Source of the DNA: an uncultured Lachnospiraceae bacterium
GTDB lineage: Bacteria; Bacillota_A; Clostridia; Lachnospirales; Lachnospiraceae
Direction of reading: 5' to 3'
DNA: 5,487 nt
Assembly (NCBI GenBank): GCA_902767195.1
Contig: CACXGS010000060.1
Coordinates: forward strand, 1 to 5,487
Both the position numbers and the translations under genes were made by a program. The notes beneath the pieces were generated by a model, which worked only from the letters and a program-made list of their open reading frames with translations, was not told the origin of the DNA and did not search any database. This document shows, in pieces, positions 1-5,487 of this stretch. Each line of letters begins with the position of its first letter. Position 1 is the first letter of the stretch.

Positions 1-750
1 GTGCACCCGGAAGAGGGAGGCTTTCTTCATCCGCCCGAAAGCGGTGAGGGCCAGAGTCCCCTCCATCCGCTGATCTACCGGAAGATCCAGCGTCAATCCG
101 ATCACGGACTTTCGCGACACACCCAGCAGGATCGGTTTATCCCATCTCTCCATTATGTCAAGATGTCTGATAATCTCCATGTTGTGGCCATAGTCTTTTC
201 CAAAACCGACACCGGGATCCAGAAGGATCTTATCTTCAGCAATCCCCGCTTTCCGGGCGATTCGGAGAGACTCCTCCACGTCCTCACAGAAATCGGGAAG
301 GAAATCCTTGTAAAAATGGTTCAGGCGATTGTGCATCAGACAGCATACTGCACCTGTATCAGCCACAGTCCCGGCCATATCCGGGTCCTTCTTCAGACCC
401 CAGATATCATTGATCATACAGGCACCGGCCCTGACAGCTTCCCGGGCCACATCGGCCTTCATGGTATCGATGGAAAGAGGGATATCGAAACGCTTGCTGA
501 CCGCTTCGATTACCGGCACCACCCTGTCGATCTCTTCCGCCACAGCTACCGGAGTATACCCGGGCCTGGTGGATTCTCCTCCAACATCGATGATGTCGGC
601 TCCCTGCCGGATCATATCCTCCACATGGAAAAGTGCCGAATCAATCTCTGAAAACCGCCCTCCATCCGAAAAGGAATCCGGCGTCACATTCAGGATTCCC
701 ATGATATAGCCTTTGCGGTCAAAATCAAACACATGATTGCCGATCAGCAT
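1..750 (-). CDS. folP: Dihydropteroate synthase, C-terminus cut by window edge
   Basis: Cytoplasmic folate enzyme that condenses 6-hydroxymethyl-7,8-dihydropterin pyrophosphate with p-aminobenzoate to give dihydropteroate; it is the sulfonamide target. The reading frame is open for 250 codons from ATG (750-748) and runs off the left edge; family proteins are about 260-280 residues, so perhaps 15-30 are missing. The TIM-barrel motifs are all visible in order: MGILNVTPDSFSDGG (17-31), ADIIDVGGESTRPG (51-64), SIDTMKADVA (93-102), INDIWG (113-118), LMHN (138-141), LLDPGVGFGKD (176-186), GVSRKS (210-215) and a final RVH (248-250), the start of the usual RVHDV. Expected pterin, phosphate and pABA contacts (N21, D95, N114, D178, K214, R248, H250) are present. 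Phe27 and Pro63, positions whose change gives sulfonamide resistance in E. coli (F28, P64), are wild type. The start overlaps the end of folC by 7 bases and has a GGAGG 7 bases upstream. No frame break is seen. Identification is very secure. Confidence 0.98.
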   Translation of the reverse strand, partial: MLIGNHVFDFDRKGYIMGILNVTPDSFSDGGRFSEIDSALFHVEDMIRQGADIIDVGGESTRPGYTPVAVAEEIDRVVPVIEAVSKRFDIPLSIDTMKADVAREAVRAGACMINDIWGLKKDPDMAGTVADTGAVCCLMHNRLNHFYKDFLPDFCEDVEESLRIARKAGIAEDKILLDPGVGFGKDYGHNMEIIRHLDIMERWDKPILLGVSRKSVIGLTLDLPVDQRMEGTLALTAFGRMKKASLFRVH

Positions 751-1982
751 GACATTTCCTCCATAAATGAAAGAGATCCGCACACAATAAGTACATCCTC
801 CGAAGAGGCAGCTTTTTCAGCTTCACTCAGGGCTTCATTGACATCAGCAAAGACCAGGGCATCCTTTCCGCGGGCCTTTATGGTCTCAGCAAGCACCCGG
901 GCCGGCAGTCCCCGTTCATTGCCCGGTGTAAATACATAAAAGACGGACGCCGTGGGACACAGAATCTCCACGACCTTCTCGTACTCTTTGTCTTTCAATA
1001 TTCCCATTATATAGATGATTCTCCGGTTTGTAAAATGTTTTTGCACAAATCGGGATAACATGATGGCTCCCCCTTCATTGTGGGCACCATCCCGGTAGGT
1101 CAGTGGATGACGGCTGATTATCTCCAGTCTGCCCGGCCACCGGGCCTCTGCCAGACCCTCCCGGACGGTCTCCGGGGGAATGGAAAGAATGCCGGCCGCC
1201 TCTATGGCACAGAGGGCATTCTCCACCTGATGGTATCCCGGAAGAAAGATCTCATACTCTTCTTCTCCATAGCAAAACCGCGATCCGTCCTCTCTCTCTT
1301 CACAAAGAAACAGACGGTCTTTGCGAACCGGGTAAAAGGGCGCCCCTTTACGCCCGGCCACTTCCCGGATCACCCGGCCGGCTTCCTCATCCTGGCAGGC
1401 CATGACCACCGGACAGCCGTCCTTAATGATCCCTGCCTTCTGGCGGGCAATGTCCTGCAGAGTATCTCCCAGAAAACTCATATGATCAAAACTGATGGAA
1501 GTAATCAGGCTAAGCGCAGGCCTATCGATCACGTTTGTGGCATCAGCCTCGCCTCCCATCCCGCACTCGATCAGGGCATAATCTACCTGTCTTTCTGAAA
1601 AGTACAGATATGCGATGGCTGTCTCTGCCTCAAAAAGAGTAGGACCCGGCTTTCCCTGTTCTTCCATTCGTCCGCAGGCTTCCCATACCCGGTCATAGAG
1701 ATCCTGCAAAGCTTCCGCCTCGATATCTCTTCCATTAATCTGAAACCGTTCTTCATAGCAGCGTATGGTAGGCGAAAGATAGTGACCGACTAAGAATCCT
1801 GCACGCCGGAGAATACTGTCTGTAAAAGCAAGAACAGAGCCTTTTCCGTTGGTACCTGCCACATGGATCACTCTGAGATTCCGCTGGGGATTCCCCAGTT
1901 CATCCAGCAGATTCCGAATGGATTCCAGTCCCGGTCTGCTTCCTCTCTTTTTTAAAATGTCAATCATTTCCCTGTAATTCAT
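744..1982 (-). CDS. folC: Folylpolyglutamate synthase / dihydrofolate synthase
   Basis: ATP-dependent cytoplasmic ligase of the Mur ligase family. It adds glutamate to dihydropteroate to form dihydrofolate (if bifunctional) and then extends the gamma-glutamate tail of folates. It has 412 residues, slightly short for the family (about 420-450). Seen in order: N-terminal helix with RPGLESIRNLLDELGNP (16-32); P-loop HVAGTNGKGS (40-49); substrate-loop region YLSPTIRCYEERFQING (68-84); FEAETAIAY (117-125); IECGMGGEADATNVID (138-153); TSISFDHMSFLGDT (161-174); ARQKAGIIK (179-187), with K182 the probable carbamylated lysine; PGYHQVENA (248-256); then the C-terminal domain beginning WPGRLEI (282-288) with DGAHNEGG (298-305). 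The chosen ATG matches the usual family N-terminus and has AGGTGG (1991-1986) only 3 bases upstream, a short spacing. Its TGA lies inside folP, so the pair is probably translationally coupled. The gene follows the pyruvyl transferase-like gene by 73 bases. Sequence alone does not settle whether it is bifunctional, but the adjacent folP favours a dihydrofolate synthase role. Confidence 0.95.
   Translation of the reverse strand: MNYREMIDILKKRGSRPGLESIRNLLDELGNPQRNLRVIHVAGTNGKGSVLAFTDSILRRAGFLVGHYLSPTIRCYEERFQINGRDIEAEALQDLYDRVWEACGRMEEQGKPGPTLFEAETAIAYLYFSERQVDYALIECGMGGEADATNVIDRPALSLITSISFDHMSFLGDTLQDIARQKAGIIKDGCPVVMACQDEEAGRVIREVAGRKGAPFYPVRKDRLFLCEEREDGSRFCYGEEEYEIFLPGYHQVENALCAIEAAGILSIPPETVREGLAEARWPGRLEIISRHPLTYRDGAHNEGGAIMLSRFVQKHFTNRRIIYIMGILKDKEYEKVVEILCPTASVFYVFTPGNERGLPARVLAETIKARGKDALVFADVNEALSEAEKAASSEDVLIVCGSLSFMEEMSC
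758..762 (-). promoter_or_regulatory. Ribosome binding site of folP, inside folC
   Basis: GGAGG lies within the last codons of folC, 7 bases before the folP ATG at 750-748. It fixes the folP start and, with the 7-base folC/folP overlap, points to coupled translation of the two folate enzymes. Confidence 0.85.
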
Positions 1983-2000
1983 AAGCCACCTAAAGATAAT

Positions 2001-2039
2001 GGGAAGAGATTACCTGCCGACATGCATCCATCTCTCCCC
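2001..2039 (-). other. Stem-loop in the leader of folC
   Basis: In the gap between the pyruvyl transferase-like gene and folC, minus-strand GGGGAGAGAT (2039-2030) can pair with ATCTCTTCCC (2010-2001) over 10 bp, including one G-T wobble, with a 19-base loop containing the palindrome ATGCAT. It ends 18 bases before the folC ATG, and the folC Shine-Dalgarno (1991-1986) follows 9 bases after the stem. No T-run follows, so it does not look like an intrinsic terminator. It could be a processing or stability hairpin or could affect folC translation. The pairing is seen directly; any function is inferred. Confidence 0.45.
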
Positions 2040-2055
2040 ATATATCATCTGAATA

Positions 2056-3543
2056 TTAATATCTGTGTACAAAATTGGCAAACTTCCTGGCTATGCGGAC
2101 AGACTTCCGGTTCAGTTCTCCATTCGCCCGATCCAGTTCCGCACGAAGCTTCCTGTTCTCCCTCTTCAGCTCATCTCTCTCATCCATGACCTGTTTCTTT
2201 TCATCTCTTAAATCTCTTCTCTCTTCTTTTAAAGAGGCATTGATCATTCTCAGACGAGCCTTCTTGGTCTCGATAAAATCAAAATAATACTCTTTCGATG
2301 ACAGAGCAAAATCTGCAGACCGATCCAGCAGACTTTCCCGGTCAAGGAATGTTGCCGGCGGTACAGCTCCCGTTTCCGATCCGTCGCTGGGCTTCTCAAA
2401 CAGCCAGCTGTCATCTGCCTTGTCATGATCCTGATAACGGTGACTGATGCCGTTTTCATTCAGGAAATCAATATAGTGATTAAAATTCCTCTCATGGCAG
2501 GCATGCATAGGTACGTCGTCATAGCCGGAAACAATATCTTCAAGACTGGTGTCCGGCCCGATCTCATCCGCATTGACACAATACAGGTGATGATATTCTG
2601 TCAGCTCTCTCATCCGTGCGTCCGACGGGATAAAGATGGCAGGACAACCGCCCAGCATTGCAGAAACATTACCGTGGAGTCTGCCGCCGATGCTGAGATC
2701 GAAATCTTTAAAATAGCGGATCCAGTCCTCTGCCTGAACAAAATAGCGCACCCTGTCTTCCTGGAACAGATCATGATCCAGGGAGTTGGGATAATAGGAA
2801 GGCGCCTTAGGCAGACCCTTATATCCGAGGAAAACCGTCTTCAGCTCACGGATCAGCTGTCCGGTATAGACACTGTTGGGATACTGTCTCAGCACATTAT
2901 TATAAAGAATGGAACCCACTGATCTCTTCATGGTGGTCCCGTAATTCACATTAATCAGGCTGTCTTTGTTTACTACGGGTTTGCGAATCTTCAGGTCTTT
3001 TCCAAAAGTATACATGGAAGGACAGCCGATCACCGTATAGTCGATCTCCTCCCGGAAACCCAGACGCTGCAGATACTTCCCTGTCAGTTCGCCGCGGATA
3101 CCGATCTTGGAAGAATGCTCAAGAACCGCTTTTACGAATTCTTTTACATAGGGATCCCTGCTCCATTGTTCCGTAAAATCCGGCTCAATAGAAGCACGCA
3201 TACCGACACCAATCACATAGAAGGGAATCTTTAATTCCCGGATAAAGGCGGCATATCGTTTGAGGAACAGATTAAAAGAATCCCGGAAAGCATCCGCCAT
3301 GGGGCAGATATATGCATCATAAGTATTATTAATATAGTCGACATCTTCCGGTGTGTAGAGCTCCCTGTTGATCTTATAATCATCCATATGAATCTCTACA
3401 TCATCCCGGCTCAGTGTTCGTAATACGGCGTGAAGGTAAATCAGATTCCCGACATTTCCTCCAATATCATTGCAGGCTAAGATTTGATCGATGGGTTTTC
3501 TACCCAGCAGCAATTTCGGGCCTCTCATTAAGTATTTCTTCAT
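2056..3543 (-). CDS. Polysaccharide pyruvyl transferase-family protein with coiled-coil tail
   Basis: Probable member of the polysaccharide pyruvyl transferase family (PF04230), which places ketal-pyruvate from phosphoenolpyruvate on sugars of cell-wall or exported polysaccharides; the actual substrate cannot be read here. It has 495 residues from ATG 3543-3541. Visible family features: N-terminal NDIGGNVGNLIY (25-36), central FYVIGVGMRA (108-117), SSKIGIRGELTGKYLQRLGF (144-163) followed by VIGCPSMYTFG (171-181), and the C-terminal-lobe signature DLSIGGRLHGNVSAMLGGCP (282-301) followed by SDARMRELTEYHHL (307-320). No signal peptide or membrane helix is seen. After the catalytic part comes a linker, then a highly charged coiled coil (about 425-480) rich in E, K, R and D, and a basic tail SVRIARKFANFVHRY (481-495). 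The family core is usually about 300-400 residues, so the tail is an added module. A TTG (3564-3562) would add 7 residues but lacks an upstream Shine-Dalgarno, whereas AGAGG precedes the ATG by 7 bases. The gene has its own consensus promoter. The family call is secure; the biochemical role is not. Confidence 0.85.
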   Translation of the reverse strand: MKKYLMRGPKLLLGRKPIDQILACNDIGGNVGNLIYLHAVLRTLSRDDVEIHMDDYKINRELYTPEDVDYINNTYDAYICPMADAFRDSFNLFLKRYAAFIRELKIPFYVIGVGMRASIEPDFTEQWSRDPYVKEFVKAVLEHSSKIGIRGELTGKYLQRLGFREEIDYTVIGCPSMYTFGKDLKIRKPVVNKDSLINVNYGTTMKRSVGSILYNNVLRQYPNSVYTGQLIRELKTVFLGYKGLPKAPSYYPNSLDHDLFQEDRVRYFVQAEDWIRYFKDFDLSIGGRLHGNVSAMLGGCPAIFIPSDARMRELTEYHHLYCVNADEIGPDTSLEDIVSGYDDVPMHACHERNFNHYIDFLNENGISHRYQDHDKADDSWLFEKPSDGSETGAVPPATFLDRESLLDRSADFALSSKEYYFDFIETKKARLRMINASLKEERRDLRDEKKQVMDERDELKRENRKLRAELDRANGELNRKSVRIARKFANFVHRY

Positions 3544-3550
3544 ATATAAA

Positions 3551-3555
3551 CCTCT
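3551..3555 (-). promoter_or_regulatory. Ribosome binding site deciding the pyruvyl transferase start
   Basis: AGAGG stands 7 bases before ATG 3543-3541, ideal spacing. It lies downstream of the in-frame TTG at 3564-3562, which has only AT-rich sequence in front of it, so the ATG is preferred and the protein is 495 rather than 502 residues. Confidence 0.8.
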
Positions 3556-3571
3556 GTCAGTCAATTATAGT

Positions 3572-3598
3572 AATTATGTTCACCTAAATTATGTTCAC
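3572..3598 (-). repeat. Two direct 12-base repeats in the 5' leader
   Basis: GTGAACATAATT occurs twice on the minus strand, at 3598-3587 and 3583-3572, exact copies with a 15-base period, between the promoter and the Shine-Dalgarno of the pyruvyl transferase-like gene. A near copy in inverse orientation (GTGTAACATAATT, plus strand 3678-3690, one extra base) lies upstream of the promoter, and a shorter relative (GTGAAACAT, minus strand 3658-3650) abuts the -35 box. The arrangement would suit a regulator's binding sites, but AT-rich leader sequence can repeat by chance and no known operator is recognised. Confidence 0.5.
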
Positions 3599-3621
3599 TT
3601 ATTTTCCACAAAACTCTGACC

Positions 3622-3650
3622 ATTATACATTTGATTCTGCTGATTGTCAA
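3622..3650 (-). promoter_or_regulatory. Consensus housekeeping sigma-factor promoter
   Basis: The minus strand reads TTGACA (3650-3645), a 17-base spacer, then TATAAT (3627-3622): both hexamers and the spacing match the sigma-A/sigma-70 consensus exactly. Transcription would start near 3614-3616, leaving a leader of about 72 bases before ATG 3543. It should drive the pyruvyl transferase-like gene, and perhaps folC-folP as well, since no clear terminator or comparable promoter is seen between them. Confidence 0.9.
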
Positions 3651-3656
3651 TGTTTC

Positions 3657-3669
3657 ACAGATGGTCTGT
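3657..3669. promoter_or_regulatory. Small dyad just upstream of the -35 box
   Basis: ACAGA-TGG-TCTGT is a perfect 5-bp inverted repeat with a 3-base centre; outside it one mismatched pair is followed by two further matching pairs (TT/AA at 3654-3655 and 3671-3672). It is centred about 48 bases upstream of the predicted transcription start, a position where activators or repressors commonly bind. No known regulator motif is recognised, and dyads this short arise by chance. Confidence 0.3.
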
Positions 3670-3714
3670 CAATCCATGTGTAACATAATTCCCTTCCACA
3701 TTATCCTGCCATTA

Positions 3715-5487
3715 TCACACTTCGAAGATCAGGTCTCCATAACTTGGGAAAGGCCAGGCCGATTTGGCTACCAGCATCTCCAGCCGGTCCGCCGGAAGCC
3801 TGAGATCCTTCATGGCCTCACATACCACGTCATGGTAGTAATGAGCCTGATCTTCTCCCTCTTCCATCTCTTCCGCGCGGCTGGTCACCTGCTCTAAAAG
3901 GTCAATTGCATCGTAGGTTGCTTTAAGATTCTCTGAAATCTCCTTCAGGAGGCGGGACTGTACCGATGTGTCCAGATCGGCACTCACTCTTTTAATGGAT
4001 TCCACAGCCTGGGCAAGCCCGGTCTGATACTGAATCACCGACGGTACAATCTGTTTCTTGGCCATGTCAATCATGGTGAGAGCTTCGATATGTACGGTCT
4101 TGGCATAAGACTCATACATGACTTCGGCACGGGACTCCAATTCCGTTCTGGTAAATACACCATGCTTTTCAAAGAGTTCCACGGACTGGTCTTTCGTCAG
4201 TTCTCCGATGGCGTCCGCCATGCAGCTAATGTTGGGGAGCCCCCGCCTGGCTGCTTTCCTGAGCCATGCATCGGAATATCCGTCTCCGTTAAAAATAATA
4301 CGGCGATGGGCGGTGATTGTATTCTTGATCATATTGTGGACTGCCATATCGAAATCGTCAACAGATTCCAAACGGTCTGCCATATCTGAAAGGGCATCTG
4401 CCACAATTGTATTGATCACCGTATTGGGATCGGCTATAGACTGGGTTGACCCCACCATACGGAATTCAAACTTGTTGCCAGTAAAGGCAAAGGGTGAGGT
4501 GCGGTTTCGGTCTGTGGCATCCATCTTAAAATGAGGAAGGGCATTTACGCCGGATTCATATTCCTCTCCTTCCAGGGAGCTGGTGGCTTCTCCGGAATCC
4601 ACAAACTGATCAATCACATCCTGCAGCTGCTCTCCCAGGAATAAAGAGATAATCGCCGGAGGTGCCTCATTGGCACCAAGACGGTAATCATTGCCCGGGG
4701 TGGAAGCAGACAGACGAAGCAGGGGGGCATAGTCGTCCACAGCCCTGATGACAGCGGCCAGCAGGAAAAGAAAGAGCATGTTTTCGTGGGGATTCTTCCC
4801 CGGATCCATGAGATTCTCACCCTTATCGGTAGTGATAGACCAGTTGTTATGTTTGCCGGATCCGTTAATGCCGGCAAAAGGCTTCTCGTGAAGAAGACAC
4901 TTTAAGCCTTGCTGCTCGGCCACTCTCTGAGCAGTCTCCATGACCAGCTGGTTGTGGTCCGTCGCTATATTATTCTGGGAATAGATGGGTGCCAGCTCAT
5001 GCTGGGCCGGTGCCACCTCATTGTGCTGGGTCTTGGCAGGAATACCAAGCTTCCATAACTCCCGGTTGAATTCCGTCATAAAAGCAAGGATCCTCTCCGG
5101 AATTACACCGAAATAATGGTCATCCATCTCCTGGCCTTTGGGAGGCATGGCCCCGAAAAGAGTCCTTCCGGTGAAGATCAGGTCTTTTCTTTTCAGAAAC
5201 TTGGACTTATCCACCAGGAAGTATTCCTGTTCCGCTCCCACAGAAGTCTCCACATGCTCCACATCATCTCTTCCAAAGAGTTTCAGGACACGGAGCACCT
5301 GACGCTCCAGAGCCTGCATGGACCGAAGCAGGGGTGTCTTCTTATCAAGAGCTTCTCCTTTGTAGGAGCAAAATGCCGTGGGAATACATAAGATGGACGC
5401 CTTGGGCGTCTCCTTGATAAATGCCGGTGACGTACAGTCCCAGGCGGTGTAACCCCGGGCTTCAAAGGTAGCCCGAAGTCCTCCGGA
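3715..5487 (-). CDS. glnN: Type III glutamine synthetase, N-terminus cut by window edge
   Basis: Cytoplasmic ATP-dependent enzyme joining ammonia to glutamate to make glutamine, of the large GSIII class (about 700 residues, hexamer rings) found in Bacteroidetes, cyanobacteria and many clostridia. The frame is open from the right edge to TGA (3717-3715), giving 590 residues, so about 110 N-terminal residues lie outside; the ATG at 5319-5317 is an internal methionine, since conserved family sequence continues upstream of it. In visible-residue numbering: [10 protein letters not shown] (8-17), [20 protein letters not shown] (33-52), [10 protein letters not shown] (84-93), [20 protein letters not shown] (105-124), [14 protein letters not shown] (155-168), [12 protein letters not shown] (206-217), [18 protein letters not shown] (264-281), [20 protein letters not shown] (326-345), and a C-terminal helical region ending [13 protein letters not shown]. 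The catalytic glutamates, ATP and glutamate motifs are intact and there is no frame break, so it should be active. Its promoter lies outside the window, so its regulation cannot be judged. Identification is very secure. Confidence 0.98.
   Translation of the reverse strand, partial: SGGLRATFEARGYTAWDCTSPAFIKETPKASILCIPTAFCSYKGEALDKKTPLLRSMQALERQVLRVLKLFGRDDVEHVETSVGAEQEYFLVDKSKFLKRKDLIFTGRTLFGAMPPKGQEMDDHYFGVIPERILAFMTEFNRELWKLGIPAKTQHNEVAPAQHELAPIYSQNNIATDHNQLVMETAQRVAEQQGLKCLLHEKPFAGINGSGKHNNWSITTDKGENLMDPGKNPHENMLFLFLLAAVIRAVDDYAPLLRLSASTPGNDYRLGANEAPPAIISLFLGEQLQDVIDQFVDSGEATSSLEGEEYESGVNALPHFKMDATDRNRTSPFAFTGNKFEFRMVGSTQSIADPNTVINTIVADALSDMADRLESVDDFDMAVHNMIKNTITAHRRIIFNGDGYSDAWLRKAARRGLPNISCMADAIGELTKDQSVELFEKHGVFTRTELESRAEVMYESYAKTVHIEALTMIDMAKKQIVPSVIQYQTGLAQAVESIKRVSADLDTSVQSRLLKEISENLKATYDAIDLLEQVTSRAEEMEEGEDQAHYYHDVVCEAMKDLRLPADRLEMLVAKSAWPFPSYGDLIFEV

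Larger units (their letters stand above)
3544..3714. other. AT-rich intergenic region, no gene
   Basis: These 171 bases between the glutamine synthetase stop and the pyruvyl transferase-like start contain no credible coding region. They hold the promoter, dyad, repeats and ribosome binding site listed separately. I looked for a glutamine synthetase terminator and found only a weak pairing (CACATGG, minus strand 3682-3676, with CCATCTGTG, minus strand 3664-3656, needing a 2-base bulge) and no T-run after it. Confidence 0.85.

Noticed and set aside
1..651. Plus-strand open frame opposite folP
   Set aside because: It is the antisense of an intact dihydropteroate synthase with all family motifs; the plus-strand protein has no recognisable features.
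1080..1598. Plus-strand open frame opposite folC
   Set aside because: Shadow of folC; no ribosome binding site or recognisable domain.
2425..2922. Plus-strand open frame opposite the pyruvyl transferase-like gene
   Set aside because: Shadow frame through the conserved family region of the minus-strand gene; no supporting signals.
3544..3564. TTG start adding 7 residues to the pyruvyl transferase-like protein
   Set aside because: No Shine-Dalgarno precedes it, whereas AGAGG sits 7 bases before the ATG at 3543.
3602..3610. DnaA-box-like TTTTCCACA on the plus strand
   Set aside because: A single one-mismatch copy in AT-rich DNA, with no cluster and no replication genes nearby.
3656..3682. Terminator for the glutamine synthetase gene
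   Set aside because: The stem needs a bulge, is short, overlaps the upstream promoter region and has no T-run after it.
4118..4534. Plus-strand open frame opposite the glutamine synthetase
   Set aside because: Shadow of highly conserved glutamine synthetase motifs; no independent evidence.
5317..5319. ATG as the start of the glutamine synthetase
   Set aside because: Family-conserved residues continue in frame upstream to the window edge, so this methionine is internal.

Overview
The window carries four protein-coding genes, all on the minus strand, and reads as ordinary chromosome of a Gram-positive anaerobe. Protein style (a type III glutamine synthetase, the wording of the FolC motifs), strong GGAGG-like ribosome binding sites, a consensus sigma-A-type promoter and roughly 45-55% GC suggest a clostridial organism, perhaps Lachnospiraceae. 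That placement is inferred from sequence style, not from a search.

Layout in the direction of transcription (right to left): (1) 5487-3715, type III glutamine synthetase (glnN), with about the first 110 residues beyond the right edge; (2) 3714-3544, a 171-base AT-rich intergenic region with no gene, holding a perfect TTGACA-17-TATAAT promoter, a small dyad and a cluster of repeats; (3) 3543-2056, a polysaccharide pyruvyl transferase-family protein with a long charged coiled-coil tail; (4) 2055-1983, a 73-base gap containing a 10-bp stem-loop; (5) 1982-744, folC (folylpolyglutamate/dihydrofolate synthase); (6) 750-1, folP (dihydropteroate synthase), overlapping folC by 7 bases and cut by the left edge shortly before its C-terminus.

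FolP joins the pterin to p-aminobenzoate. FolC adds glutamate to make dihydrofolate and then extends the polyglutamate tail. The two are consecutive folate steps and are almost certainly translationally coupled. The glutamine synthetase makes glutamine, the nitrogen donor for p-aminobenzoate synthesis and much else, but nothing here shows it is co-regulated with the folate genes. The pyruvyl transferase-like protein is a lone cell-surface polysaccharide gene. It has its own strong promoter, and because no convincing terminator separates it from folC, that promoter may also feed folC-folP.

I found no mobile element, CRISPR array, tRNA, rRNA or phage gene, and no convincing new system. The points most worth a second look are the pyruvyl transferase/coiled-coil architecture and the repeats around its promoter.
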